64,000 nt of DNA. Origin: Gordonia sp. SL306. GTDB taxonomy: Bacteria > Actinomycetota > Actinomycetes > Mycobacteriales > Mycobacteriaceae. The notes beneath the pieces were generated by a model. The model was not told where the DNA came from, did not search any database, and was given only the letters and a program-made list of their open reading frames with translations. This document shows positions 1 through 8,394 of this stretch, piece after piece (the first letter of the stretch is position 1; every line of letters begins with the position of its first letter). The stretch lies in contig NZ_CP113063.1 of the NCBI RefSeq assembly GCF_026625785.1, forward strand, positions 3,038,001-3,102,000. The letters are read 5' to 3'. A program made the translations under genes and the position numbers.

Positions 1-286
1 CGCGTGCCCGTTGCTCCTGATAGACCAGCCGGCCGATGCGGTGTGCGATCACCGGGGCGGTGATGAGGGCGAACAGGCAGGCCAGGACCAGCATCCCGAC
101 GTCGACGTTGCGGCCGAGGCGGATCATCGCGCCGATCAGGACCAGCAGCAGACCGAAGGTCTGCGGCTTCGTCGACGCGTGCATCCGGCTCAGCGTGTCC
201 GGGAAGCGCAACATGCCGATCGAGGTGGTCAGCGCCATCGTCGCCCCGAGGAGCAACAGCACCGACGAGATGATGTCACCGATCAT
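1..286 (-). CDS. mrpG: Na+/H+ antiporter subunit G (partial, C-terminus off the window)
   Basis: This is the last visible gene of an Mrp/Mnh operon, cut by the left window edge. The visible N-terminus begins MIGDIISSVLLLLGATMALT and shows two hydrophobic segments around a TSIGMLRFPDTLSRMHAST stretch, which is the hallmark of the MnhG/PhaG family (usually about 110-130 aa, three membrane segments). The family is a small accessory subunit of the multi-subunit Na+/H+ antiporter in the cytoplasmic membrane. The ATG at 286 overlaps the mrpF stop as ATGA, so translation is coupled. The third membrane segment begins near the edge. Confidence 0.93.
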   Translation of the reverse strand, partial: MIGDIISSVLLLLGATMALTTSIGMLRFPDTLSRMHASTKPQTFGLLLVLIGAMIRLGRNVDVGMLVLACLFALITAPVIAHRIGRLVYQEQRAR

Positions 287-546
287 GTCTCGTCATCCCT
301 CACTCGGAAACGGGCGATGGCCACCGACCCGACGAAACTCACCAGCGACAGCGCGACGATGGCCGGGACCACGGTCGAGTCGCGGCTGTACGCGGCCCAC
401 GCACCGAGCCCGCACATACACAGCGCGATGACGGTGTCGAGCGCTACGAGCCGGTCGAGCGTGGTGGGACCGCGCAGGACGCGAATGGTGGTCAGCACCG
501 CGGCGATCATCAGCAGCGCACTCACGATCACCCAGACGTAGGTCAT
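283..546 (-). CDS. mrpF: Na+/H+ antiporter subunit F
   Basis: An 87-residue membrane protein with three predicted hydrophobic helices (about residues 3-25, 33-54, 59-80). The TTIRVLRGPTTLDRLVALD loop between helices one and two is typical of MnhF/MrpF. It is a small subunit of the Mrp antiporter. The start ATG at 546 overlaps the mrpE stop by four bases and its own stop overlaps mrpG, so it is in the middle of a tightly coupled operon. The length matches the family and nothing looks abnormal. Confidence 0.95.
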   Translation of the reverse strand: MTYVWVIVSALLMIAAVLTTIRVLRGPTTLDRLVALDTVIALCMCGLGAWAAYSRDSTVVPAIVALSLVSFVGSVAIARFRVRDDET

Positions 547-1265
547 CGCTCACCCCCGTTCGCGCGTGCGACGCGGTGGTAGTCCTCGTCGATCCCGTGG
601 TACGGACTCGGATGCCACTCGCTGTCGCGCTCGAATGCTCGGATGAACGCCCGCTCGACGAACTCGACCTGCTTGCGGAACGCCGCGAGGCGCTTCTCGT
701 TGCGGACGTCGAAGACGTGGATGTAGAGCATGCGCCTGCGGTGGTCGATCTCGAGCACCATGGTGCCGGGCACCAGGTTGAGGTAGTCGACGGCCAGGGT
801 GAGGACCAGATCGGATTTGATCGCCAGACGGACCCGCACGACCGCGCCGAGCGGCGGCTTCCCCGGCCGGATCGCTGCCCACGCCACCTGGGCGCTGGAC
901 ATGAAGAAGTCGACGATCAGCCGTCCGATCAGGACCAGCAGCCCGATCGGGTGGATGCGGCCCTCGACCGGCACCCGCGGCAGCGGCAACAGGGTGACGA
1001 TGGCGGTCGCCAGCACCAGACCGCCGATGATGTTGGCCCACGAGATGGTGCCCCAGAGCAACACCCAGACAAAGGTGAGCCAGGCCAGACTCCAGAGCCG
1101 GACCGCGACCTCGCGGCCATCGCTGCCGAGCCAGCGCGGGATGCGGACCCGATCACGGACCCAGACGTAGCCGCTCACCACATTCCAGAAGATGAACAGC
1201 AGAGACACTCGCCAGGCGGTGATGATGCGTGCGCGCACCGGACGCGCCGCGGACCGGTTCTTCAT
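543..1265 (-). CDS. mrpE: Na+/H+ antiporter subunit E
   Basis: A 240-residue MnhE/MrpE family protein. About 60 N-terminal residues (basic, one hydrophobic segment) precede the usual core of two helices (WSLAWLTFVWVLLWGTISWAN, then the GGLVLATAIVTLLPLP segment) and a cytoplasmic C-terminal domain with VDYLNLVPGTMVLEID, a conserved MnhE signature. It is longer than many MrpE proteins (about 160 aa) because of this N-terminal extension; an internal start would give the shorter form, but the ATG at 1265 overlaps the mrpD stop (ATGA), which favours the long form. The C-terminus is His/Tyr/Asp rich. Confidence 0.92.
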   Translation of the reverse strand: MKNRSAARPVRARIITAWRVSLLFIFWNVVSGYVWVRDRVRIPRWLGSDGREVAVRLWSLAWLTFVWVLLWGTISWANIIGGLVLATAIVTLLPLPRVPVEGRIHPIGLLVLIGRLIVDFFMSSAQVAWAAIRPGKPPLGAVVRVRLAIKSDLVLTLAVDYLNLVPGTMVLEIDHRRRMLYIHVFDVRNEKRLAAFRKQVEFVERAFIRAFERDSEWHPSPYHGIDEDYHRVARANGGER

Positions 1266-2872
1266 CGGCCGTCACCTCCGAGTACAGCCTGCATGTAGAT
1301 GCCACGGTCGGCGATGTCGGCGGCCGCCCGGTCGGTGAAACCGATGATCGGGCCTGCCCACAGGGTCAGCACGAGTCCGGCGGCCACCATCACCGCGGTC
1401 GGGATGACCATGCCGATCGGCATCCGGCCGACGTCCGCCCGGTCGTCGAAGGCGATGTCGGTGCTCTCGTCGATCAGGGCCGACGGGCCCTTGTCGGCCA
1501 GGTCGCCCTCCGGCGCGTCCGCGCGGGCACGCCAGAAACCCTTGGTCCACACACGTGCCATGACATACAGCGTGAGCAGGCTCGTCACCACCGAGCCCGC
1601 GACCAGGACCCACGCCAGCACCGAGCCGTCCTGCGCACCGGCCTCGAGGAGCGCGACCTTGCCGATGAAACCGGAGAACGGCGGGATGCCACCGAGATTC
1701 AGGGCCGGGATCAGGAACAGCGCGGCCAGCACCGGGGTCGCGATGAGCCCGCCCAGCCTGCGCAGCGACGACGACCCGGCCTGACGTTCGATGAGTCCCA
1801 CCACCAGGAACAGCGTGGTCTGCACGAGGATGTGGTGGGCGACGTAGTAGATGGCCGCCGACAACCCGAACCGCGACGACAACGCGATGCCGAACACCAT
1901 GTAGCCGATGTGGCTGACCAGGGTGAACGACAGCAGTCGTTTGATGTCGGATTGTGCGATCGCGCCGAAGATGCCGATCAGCATGGTGAGCAGACCCGCG
2001 ATCAGGAGCACGTTGTCCATCGACCCGCCCGGGAAGAGCAGGGTGTGGGCCCGGATGATCGCGTACACACCGACCTTGGTGAGCAACCCAGCGAACACCG
2101 CGGTGACCGGCGCGGGTGCGGTCGGGTAGGAGTCGGGCAGCCAGGTGGACAGCGGGAACACGGCGGCCTTGATGCCGAAGGCCACGAGTAACACGGCGTA
2201 CAGCGCGTTGCGGGTGCCGTCGGGCACGTGATCGAGGCGGGCGGCCATCTCGGCGAGGTTGAGCGTTCCGGTGGTCGCGTAGGCGAAGGCGATCCCGGAC
2301 AGGAAGATCAGCGACGAGACCATCGACACCATCACGTACGACGCACCGGCGCGTACGCGTTCGGGACTGGCGCCCAGCGTGAGCAGCACGAAGCTCGCCG
2401 CCAGCAGGACCTCGAACGACACATACAGGTTGAACAGGTCGCCGGAGAGGAAGGCGTTGCACACACCGGCGGTCAGGATCAGGTAGGTCGGCAGGAAGAT
2501 CGACACCGGCTGCTGCGACGTCCCGTCGCGAATACCCTGGCCGACCGCGTAGACGACGACGCACAGCAGCACGATGGTCGACACCACCAGCATCAGGGCG
2601 GCGAGCTGGTCGACGACGAGCGTGATGCCGAGTGGTCCGTTCGGGAAGCCCTTGTCGCCCCAGCCGCCGATGGTGACGGCGAACGTGCCGTGCGCGTTGG
2701 TCAGGTAGAGCAGCATGCACGACGCGATGAACGCCACCGAGATCGCGCCGACCGCGATCGCGCGCTGGAACCGCGGGCTCCGGCCACCGAGCAGGGTGAG
2801 AGCGGCCGCCACGATCGGCACCAGCGTGGGCAGGGTGATGAGCACCGGGACCCACGACGTCTGCGGGATCAT
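1262..2872 (-). CDS. mrpD: Na+/H+ antiporter subunit D (NuoN/NuoM-like)
   Basis: A 536-residue polytopic membrane protein of the proton-conducting membrane transporter family shared with complex I NuoL/M/N. It has about 14 hydrophobic segments, the TM5 region YVSFEVLLAASFVLLTLG carrying the conserved Glu, and the KAAVFPLSTWLPDSYPTAPAP segment with the conserved Lys and the broken helix typical of this fold. It is expected to be one of the two ion-translocating subunits of the Mrp complex. A hydrophilic C-terminal loop (around residues 455-480) is rich in Asp. Both ends overlap neighbours by ATGA. Confidence 0.95.
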   Translation of the reverse strand: MIPQTSWVPVLITLPTLVPIVAAALTLLGGRSPRFQRAIAVGAISVAFIASCMLLYLTNAHGTFAVTIGGWGDKGFPNGPLGITLVVDQLAALMLVVSTIVLLCVVVYAVGQGIRDGTSQQPVSIFLPTYLILTAGVCNAFLSGDLFNLYVSFEVLLAASFVLLTLGASPERVRAGASYVMVSMVSSLIFLSGIAFAYATTGTLNLAEMAARLDHVPDGTRNALYAVLLVAFGIKAAVFPLSTWLPDSYPTAPAPVTAVFAGLLTKVGVYAIIRAHTLLFPGGSMDNVLLIAGLLTMLIGIFGAIAQSDIKRLLSFTLVSHIGYMVFGIALSSRFGLSAAIYYVAHHILVQTTLFLVVGLIERQAGSSSLRRLGGLIATPVLAALFLIPALNLGGIPPFSGFIGKVALLEAGAQDGSVLAWVLVAGSVVTSLLTLYVMARVWTKGFWRARADAPEGDLADKGPSALIDESTDIAFDDRADVGRMPIGMVIPTAVMVAAGLVLTLWAGPIIGFTDRAAADIADRGIYMQAVLGGDGR

Positions 2873-3471
2873 CGGTGGGCTCCATCGGTCGGGTCGGAGG
2901 TACTGCTCGCGGATTCGCTGTCGGCGACGTTCTCGTCGACCACGTCGGCGTCCTCGGGCATCAGGTCGGTCTCGATCATCTCCGCGTGCCGGGCCGCGAA
3001 CTCCTCCGGTGTGAGCGGATTGCCCTGGTCGTCGTACAGATCGCCCGCTGCGGTGTCGGCCAGGGTGACCGGGTCGTCGCTGCGGTCGCGGTCAGGGGCG
3101 GTGTTGAGCGACCCGCTGAGGATCTTCACGTCCTCGGTGTCGTCGTCGAGGTCGTCGTCGTCGCGGTTGATCACGAAGAGGCGGTAGACCAGCGACAGCA
3201 CGAAGGCGGCGACGCCCATGGTGATGACGATGGCGGTCAGGATCATCGCCTGCGCCAACGGATCGGCGTCGGCGGCACGGCTCTCCGACGACCGCCCCAG
3301 GATCGGCGGGTTTCCCATGCCGCCGGACACCACGAGGATCAGCAGATTGATCGCGTTGCCGCACAACAGGAGACCGAACAGCATGCGGATCAGGCTGCGT
3401 TCCATCAACAGGTACGCGCCGCAGGCCGCCAGCACGCCGATCACGATCAGCAGTCCGAGGTTGATGCTCAC
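2869..3471 (-). CDS. mrpC: Na+/H+ antiporter subunit C with long acidic tail
   Basis: A 200-residue protein. The first 110 or so residues are a NuoK/MrpC domain with three helices and the conserved RSLIRMLFGLLLCGNAINLL motif. The last roughly 85 residues are hydrophilic and strongly acidic (DDDDLDDDTED and later EDADVVDENVADSES), a tail beyond the usual 110-130 residue MrpC. The GTG at 3471 is chosen because it overlaps the mrpA stop (GTGA) and begins exactly at the first helix (VSINLGLLIVIGVLA). Upstream extension in the same frame is not membrane-like. Confidence 0.93.
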   Translation of the reverse strand: MSINLGLLIVIGVLAACGAYLLMERSLIRMLFGLLLCGNAINLLILVVSGGMGNPPILGRSSESRAADADPLAQAMILTAIVITMGVAAFVLSLVYRLFVINRDDDDLDDDTEDVKILSGSLNTAPDRDRSDDPVTLADTAAGDLYDDQGNPLTPEEFAARHAEMIETDLMPEDADVVDENVADSESASSTSDPTDGAHR

Positions 3472-6380
3472 TGGGGCACCTCCCCCACGGTCGAGCGCAC
3501 CGGTGCGGGGGTGTTGTCGACGGCGGTGGACTCGACGTCGAGGCGGGCGCCGAGGCTGCGCAGGACGTCGAGGACGAGACCGACCACGATGAGGTAGATG
3601 CCGAGGTCGAAGAAGAGCGCGGTCACGAGCTTCACGTGGCCGAGGACGGGCAGTGTCATCTCGAAGACCGCCGACGACAGGGCGGGCGCGCCGAGCAGCA
3701 ACGAGGCCACCGCGGTGCCCGCGGAGACCGCCAGCCCGGCGCCGAGGATGCGTCCCGGCTCGATGGGCAGCGCCTCGCCGAGCTCGTATCGTCCGCCGGC
3801 GAGATAACGCAGCACGAGCGCCAGGCCCATGGTGAGCCCCCCGGCGAAGCCGCCGCCGGGTGCGTTGTGACCCGCGTAGAAGAAGTAGACCGACAGCACG
3901 ACCATGGTCGGGAAGATCAGTCGCGTGGTCGCCTCGAGCACCATCGAGCGGTGGCGCGGGTCGCGGAAATCGCTGCCCAGCAGCCATCGGGTCCGGTCCG
4001 GCGGGATCGGGTCGTCGACATCCTCACCGTTGATCCCGGCCTGCAGGCGAGCGGCATCGGCGACGCGAGGGGCCGCACCGAACCGTCGGTTGCGGAACAC
4101 CATCGACGCCACGCCGGTCGCCGCGACGATGAGCACGGAGATCTCGCCGAGGGTGTCCCAGGCCCGGACGTCGACCAGCAGCACGTTGACCGCGTTGGCG
4201 CCGTGGCCGAACTCGTAGGCAGCTGCGGGGATGTCGACGTGCAGCGGCTGCTCGGACCGTGCGGCCGCCGCGAACAGGCCGATGATCACCAGCGACGCGC
4301 CGAACGCGATGCCGATGAGTGCACGCAGCGGTTTGAATCCGGTGGCGTGACGGGGTTCGGGTTCGGCAGGCAGTTTGCGCAGCACCAGCACGAAGATCAC
4401 CAGGGTGAGCGTCTCCACCAGGAACTGGGTGAGCGCGAGGTCGGGTGCGCCGTAGAGGGCGAAGAGCATGCCGGAGCCGTAGCCGGTGAGCCCGACTACG
4501 AGGGTGGCGGCGAGTCGATTGCGCAGCAGGACCGCGGCCACCGCGGCGACCGCGATGATGGCGCCGATCACGAACTGCACCGCGGTGTCGAACCCGGCGA
4601 TCTCCAGGCGGGTCCGCGACCCCCAGCCGAGCGCCGCGATGGGCACCACGATCGCCGTCGACAGGATCACGCCCTGCGTGATGGGCAGCGAGCCGCGCTG
4701 CGTGTTGCGGGTCAGCAGGAGGGAGAGGGTGTCGGCGGTGCGCAGGGTCGCGTCGTAGATGCGGTCGGCGTTGAGGATCGGACGGTATCGGAAGAGCTGT
4801 TCGCGCAGGCGCCGGGTCAGCAGGAAGAGCAACGCGCCGCCGACGATCACGATGATCGAGAACACGACCGGTAGTCCGAAGCCGTGCCACATCGCGAGGT
4901 GCTCGAGCTCGTGGCCGTAGCTCGGGAGGGTCTCCGCGTACGGCTCGAACAGGTCACCGACCTGCGGACTGAGGATGCCGGCCACCACGCCGCCGATCGC
5001 CAGCAGGATCGGGGCAGCGAGGAACATCGGCGTCGGCGGATGCATCTTGGCGACCGCCGGGCTCGGTGTGGAGCGAACCTTGCGGCCGAATGCACCCCAG
5101 AGGAACCGGCACGTGTAGGCGAAGGTGATGACCGAACCGACCAGCAGGACGATGTCGATCGTCTCGGACTGCCACGGCACATAGGCGCCGGAGTCCCATA
5201 CCGACCCGAAGGCCGTCTCCTTACCGACGAAGCCGATGGTCAGCGGCAACCCGGCCATGCTGGCCCCGGCCACCGCCGCGGTCAGCGCGAGCACCGGCAG
5301 CCGGTGGCCGAGCCGGGCCAGCTTGCGGATGTCGCGGGTACCGGTCGAGTGGTCGATGATGCCCACGACCATGAAGAGCGCGGCCTTGAACAACGCGTGC
5401 GCGACGAGCATCGTGATGCCGGCCATGGCGACGTTCGCATCGCCGATGCCGACCAGCACCGCCAGGAAACCGAGCTGGGAGACCGTTCCGAACGCGAGCA
5501 CGAGTTTGAGGTCGAGTTCGCGCAGGGAGCGCCATCCGCCGAGGACCATCGTCACCATGCCCAGCACGACGACGGCAATGTGCCAACTGGGCGTCGTCGA
5601 GAAGGCCGGGGCGAGGCGCGCGATCAGATAGATGCCTGCCTTGACCATGGCCGCCGCGTGCAGATAGGCGCTGACCGGGGTCGGCGCGGCCATGGCGCCG
5701 GGAAGCCAGAAGTGGAACGGCACGATCGCGGACTTGCTCAGCGCGCCGATGAGCAACAGGACCACCGCACAGTCGATGAAGGCGCTGCTCGCGGGCGGAT
5801 CTGCCAAGATGTCCGACAGTAGGTAACTGCCGGCGCGTTCGCCCAGCATGATGATGCCGACGAGCATGGCAAGGCCACCTGCGGTGGTGACCAGCAGCGC
5901 CTGGGTCGCGGCGCGACGCGCGGTGGCGCGGATGCCGTAGAACCCGACCAGCATGAACGACAACACTGTCGTCAGTTCCCAGAACACATAAAGAACCAGC
6001 ATGTTGTCGCTGATCACCAGGCCGAACATGGCCGCTGCGAAGGCGATCATCTCGCCGCCGAACACGGCGACACGTGGCCGGGCATCGTCGAAGTAGTGGG
6101 CGCAATAGCAGAGCACGAGCGCGCCGACACCGAGAATGAGGACCGACAGGATCGCGCTCAGGGTGTCGAACCTGGTGACGATGTCCATGTGCAGGACCGG
6201 CACCCATGTCACCGTCTCGACGACGGGCGGCTGCCCCTGCTGCGGCCAGTTGAGGATCACCCACACCAGTGCGCCCGCCGGAGCGAGTGCGAGCACGTAG
6301 AAACCGCGGGTACCCAGCCACTTGATCACCGGCGGCGCGAGCAGCGCGCAGAGCGCGAGCGCAGCCAACACGGAGATCAA
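3468..6380 (-). CDS. mrpA: Na+/H+ antiporter subunit A, MrpA-MrpB fusion
   Basis: A 970-residue protein and first gene of the operon. Residues about 1-480 are the NuoL-like antiporter module, with the conserved FWLPGAMAAPTPVSAYLHAA segment and a VFWELTTVLSFMLVGF helix carrying the key Glu. About 590-690 is the MrpA C-terminal/DUF4040 region (LTGYGSGMLFALYGAPDLAL). The last 150 residues are an MnhB domain (VLSVYFFYAGHNAPGGGFAGGL). No separate mrpB exists, so A and B are fused, as in many actinobacteria and in group 2 operons. The protein is the largest ion-translocating subunit. It is divergent from the lipoprotein gene at 6458. Confidence 0.95.
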   Translation of the reverse strand: MISVLAALALCALLAPPVIKWLGTRGFYVLALAPAGALVWVILNWPQQGQPPVVETVTWVPVLHMDIVTRFDTLSAILSVLILGVGALVLCYCAHYFDDARPRVAVFGGEMIAFAAAMFGLVISDNMLVLYVFWELTTVLSFMLVGFYGIRATARRAATQALLVTTAGGLAMLVGIIMLGERAGSYLLSDILADPPASSAFIDCAVVLLLIGALSKSAIVPFHFWLPGAMAAPTPVSAYLHAAAMVKAGIYLIARLAPAFSTTPSWHIAVVVLGMVTMVLGGWRSLRELDLKLVLAFGTVSQLGFLAVLVGIGDANVAMAGITMLVAHALFKAALFMVVGIIDHSTGTRDIRKLARLGHRLPVLALTAAVAGASMAGLPLTIGFVGKETAFGSVWDSGAYVPWQSETIDIVLLVGSVITFAYTCRFLWGAFGRKVRSTPSPAVAKMHPPTPMFLAAPILLAIGGVVAGILSPQVGDLFEPYAETLPSYGHELEHLAMWHGFGLPVVFSIIVIVGGALLFLLTRRLREQLFRYRPILNADRIYDATLRTADTLSLLLTRNTQRGSLPITQGVILSTAIVVPIAALGWGSRTRLEIAGFDTAVQFVIGAIIAVAAVAAVLLRNRLAATLVVGLTGYGSGMLFALYGAPDLALTQFLVETLTLVIFVLVLRKLPAEPEPRHATGFKPLRALIGIAFGASLVIIGLFAAAARSEQPLHVDIPAAAYEFGHGANAVNVLLVDVRAWDTLGEISVLIVAATGVASMVFRNRRFGAAPRVADAARLQAGINGEDVDDPIPPDRTRWLLGSDFRDPRHRSMVLEATTRLIFPTMVVLSVYFFYAGHNAPGGGFAGGLTMGLALVLRYLAGGRYELGEALPIEPGRILGAGLAVSAGTAVASLLLGAPALSSAVFEMTLPVLGHVKLVTALFFDLGIYLIVVGLVLDVLRSLGARLDVESTAVDNTPAPVRSTVGEVPQ

Positions 6381-6457
6381 GTGGGCACACCGTCTTTCGC
6401 AGATTCGGGCGGGGTGTCACGGGCAACGCCCGCCCGCTCTACCTTACCGTTGCTGGC

Positions 6458-6877
6458 ATGATGCGCTTCGACAGGCTGTCAATGCTGCTCGCGGTCGTGT
6501 TCGCGGCCGCGTTGCTGATGACCGGTTGCGGGTCCGACAGCGACGACGCACCCGACGGTGCGGCATTGCCGAAAGACTTTCCCACCGAGCAGGTCCCGTT
6601 GGTGGACGGCACCGTGCTGACGGCCGACGGAACTCGCGCAGACGGATGGTCGGTGACCGTGCAGGGTGGCCGTGACTCGGGAAATGTCCTGGAGAACGCC
6701 GTGACCTCGCTCACCGATGCCGGCTTCACCGAATCCCAGCGCAGCTCCGACGGCGGGCAGAAAGTGGTGATCCTGTCGGCCGAGAAGGCGGGCGCCACCT
6801 ATTGGGTGCAGGTGGGCACTGCCGCGGGGGCGGCCGGTGGCGGGGCGTCGGTGTTCTATCAGATCAGTGTGGACTGA
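6458..6877 (+). CDS. Small lipoprotein of unknown function
   Basis: A 139-residue secreted protein. The N-terminus MMRFDRLSMLLAVVFAAALL is followed by a lipobox (LMTGC, Cys at about 24), so it should be lipidated and anchored outside the membrane. The mature part starts with an acidic linker (GSDSDDAPDG) and then a small domain with VSLTDAGFTESQ-like helix and beta-rich ends (YWVQVGTAA, SVFYQISVD). I recognise no family with confidence; the fold pattern suggests a small alpha/beta domain. Two ATGs (6458, 6461) are possible; no clear ribosome-binding site is visible. It is divergent from mrpA with a 77-bp gap. Confidence 0.8.
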   Translation: MMRFDRLSMLLAVVFAAALLMTGCGSDSDDAPDGAALPKDFPTEQVPLVDGTVLTADGTRADGWSVTVQGGRDSGNVLENAVTSLTDAGFTESQRSSDGGQKVVILSAEKAGATYWVQVGTAAGAAGGGASVFYQISVD

Positions 6878-7001
6878 CAGGTTCGCTGTCCGATTGGTCC
6901 GATCTCACAGTGAACTGACAGGCGCGAGGCAGGGTGCGGTCAGTCGGCGACCGCAGGGTGGATGTCTCTTTTACATTTCGTAGAAAGTGAGACCAACACC
7001 G

Positions 7002-7499
7002 ATGTCCACACCACAGGGGGCGACGATCGCCTCGACCGAGCAGCCGGCCGAGCACGCAACGACACCCGGACCCGACGCCACGCCGACCGACGTGTTCGGC
7101 CAGGCCGGACCGCAGGGGGACCGCCCTGCTCCGACCACCGTGGTCACCGACAAGCTGCGCAATGCGGTCGTCGCAGGCGGTATCGGGATCGCCGTCGTGT
7201 TCGCGCTGATCGGGTTCGGTGCCGGCTACTTCGCCGGCAACTCGTCGTCGTCGAACCAGGGGCCCGGCATGAACATGCCAGGCGGCAACATGCCGGGCGG
7301 CGGCATGGGACCCGGCGGACAGGGCGGCATGAGTCAGATGCCGGGCGGACAGGGCGGCATGGGTCAGATGCCGGGCGGACAGGGCGGCATGGGTGGCCAG
7401 GGTGGCATGGGTCAGCTGCCCGGTGGTCAGACCGGCCAGGGCCAGATGCCCGGCCAGACCGGCCAGACCGCGCCCACGCAGGGGTCGACCACGTCCTGA
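7002..7499 (+). CDS. Single-pass membrane protein with Gly/Gln/Met-rich repeat tail
   Basis: A 165-residue protein. Residues 1-50 are hydrophilic and Thr/Pro/Ala rich, residues about 53-76 form one strong membrane helix (GGIGIAVVFALIGFGAGYFAG), and the rest is a low-complexity extracytoplasmic tail built from Gly-Gly-Gln-Gly-Gly-Met and Gln-Met-Pro repeats, with about a dozen methionines. The tail comes from 30-bp DNA repeats. ATG 7002 is preferred over GTG 6987 because an AGAAAGTGAG stretch lies at ribosome-binding distance. The function is unknown; Met-rich tails sometimes bind copper, but this is only a possibility. The 124 bp upstream hold no other gene. Confidence 0.78.
   Translation: MSTPQGATIASTEQPAEHATTPGPDATPTDVFGQAGPQGDRPAPTTVVTDKLRNAVVAGGIGIAVVFALIGFGAGYFAGNSSSSNQGPGMNMPGGNMPGGGMGPGGQGGMSQMPGGQGGMGQMPGGQGGMGGQGGMGQLPGGQTGQGQMPGQTGQTAPTQGSTTS
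7317..7391 (+). repeat. 30-bp tandem repeat inside the Met-rich gene
   Basis: Two near-identical 30-bp units (7317-7346, 7347-7376) and a third partial copy encode the decapeptide Gly-Gln-Gly-Gly-Met-x-Gln-Met-Pro-Gly. The two full copies differ by a single base (A or G after GGCAT). Such repeats change length easily by slippage. Confidence 0.85.
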
Positions 7500-7627
7500 C
7501 GTGCTCCCCGCTCAGGGCGGGAGCCGCGAGGTAGCGTGAGCCGCATGGCCTCCGACCTCGTGTGCAGCGGTGCCGACCGTCGTGCACCGCTGCACACGAC
7601 CCGGCTCGTCGACGACGGCGCCGGGCT

Positions 7628-8011
7628 GTGAGAAACCAGACCGGCGCGGGCTGGCTGTTCCTGGTCGGCGCGATCCTGCTCGAAGTGACCGCGACGTTGT
7701 CGATGAAGGGTGCGCTGGAGCATCCGGCGCTGTACGCCGTGATGGTGATCGGCTATCTGGGTTCGTTCGTGTGCCTCACGCTCGTGCTCCGGGCCCGGAT
7801 GCCGCTCGGCGTCGCCTACGGCATCTGGGGTGCCTCGGGCGTCGCGCTCACCGCGATCATGTCGAAGGTCATCTTCGACGAACCGCTCACCGCCGTGATG
7901 AGTGTGGGGATCCTGCTCGTCATCGGCGGGGTCCTGTGCGTGGAGATCGGTGCACAGTCCGCGCAGCAGAAGGACGCTCCGGAGGAGCTCGAGAAACAGG
8001 CGATGCGCTGA
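7628..8011 (+). CDS. SMR-family multidrug exporter subunit 1
   Basis: A 127-residue protein of the small multidrug resistance family, four helices. It has the membrane-embedded Glu (E19 in GAILLEVTAT, the proton/substrate site equivalent to EmrE Glu14) and the family motif GVAYGIWGASGV in helix 3. It has a charged C-terminal extension (about 20 residues, QQKDAPEELEKQ), which is common in the longer member of paired SMR systems. The GTG at 7628 starts just before helix 1; an earlier in-frame start would add a non-conserved segment. Its stop overlaps the next start (TGATG), so the two are translated together and probably form a heterodimer. Confidence 0.92.
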   Translation: MRNQTGAGWLFLVGAILLEVTATLSMKGALEHPALYAVMVIGYLGSFVCLTLVLRARMPLGVAYGIWGASGVALTAIMSKVIFDEPLTAVMSVGILLVIGGVLCVEIGAQSAQQKDAPEELEKQAMR

Positions 8012-8328
8012 TGGCCTGGCTGTTCCTGATCCGTGCGATCATCTCCGAGGTCGCGGGCACACTCTCGCTCTGGATGGCCTCGACCGGACAGAAGATCTGG
8101 TTCGTCGCGGTCGGTGTCGGATACGTGGCGGCCTTCGCGATGCTCGTGGTCAGTCTCGACCACGGCATGCCGGTCGGTGTCGCCTACGGGATCTGGGCGG
8201 CCGCAGGCGTCGCCCTCACCGCGACCCTCAGCAGGTTCCTGTTCGACGAACCGCTCACCTGGTTGATGGGATTCGGCATCGTCCTCATCGTCGGCGGTGT
8301 CCTCCTCATCGAGGTCGGGGCACACTGA
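8011..8328 (+). CDS. SMR-family multidrug exporter subunit 2
   Basis: A 105-residue four-helix SMR protein, the second half of a paired system. Key residues are Glu13 (IRAIISEVAGT), corresponding to the EmrE proton-binding Glu, and GVAYGIWAAAGVALT in helix 3. It lacks the charged tail of subunit 1. The ATG shares one base with the previous stop. Paired SMR genes (as in EbrAB or YkkCD) usually need both products for transport of cationic compounds or guanidinium-like substrates; the substrate here cannot be read from sequence. Confidence 0.92.
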   Translation: MAWLFLIRAIISEVAGTLSLWMASTGQKIWFVAVGVGYVAAFAMLVVSLDHGMPVGVAYGIWAAAGVALTATLSRFLFDEPLTWLMGFGIVLIVGGVLLIEVGAH

Positions 8329-8366
8329 CGGGCGGCCGCACGGTGGGACGCGGGTTGAATGGGGTG

Positions 8367-8394
8367 ATGGTGCAGCAATGATGGTGCAGCAATG
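8367..8394 (+). repeat. 14-bp tandem duplication at a start codon
   Basis: Two perfect adjacent copies of ATGGTGCAGCAATG (8367-8380 and 8381-8394). The first copy opens a four-codon reading frame (Met-Val-Gln-Gln) whose TGA spans 8379-8381. The second copy starts the DUF1990 frame with the same four residues. Because 14 is not a multiple of three, the duplication puts the original start out of frame. Confidence 0.95.

Noticed and set aside
1229..2191. Plus-strand open frame opposite mrpD
   Set aside because: Shadow of the Mrp operon, no homology, runs through the mrpD/mrpE junction.
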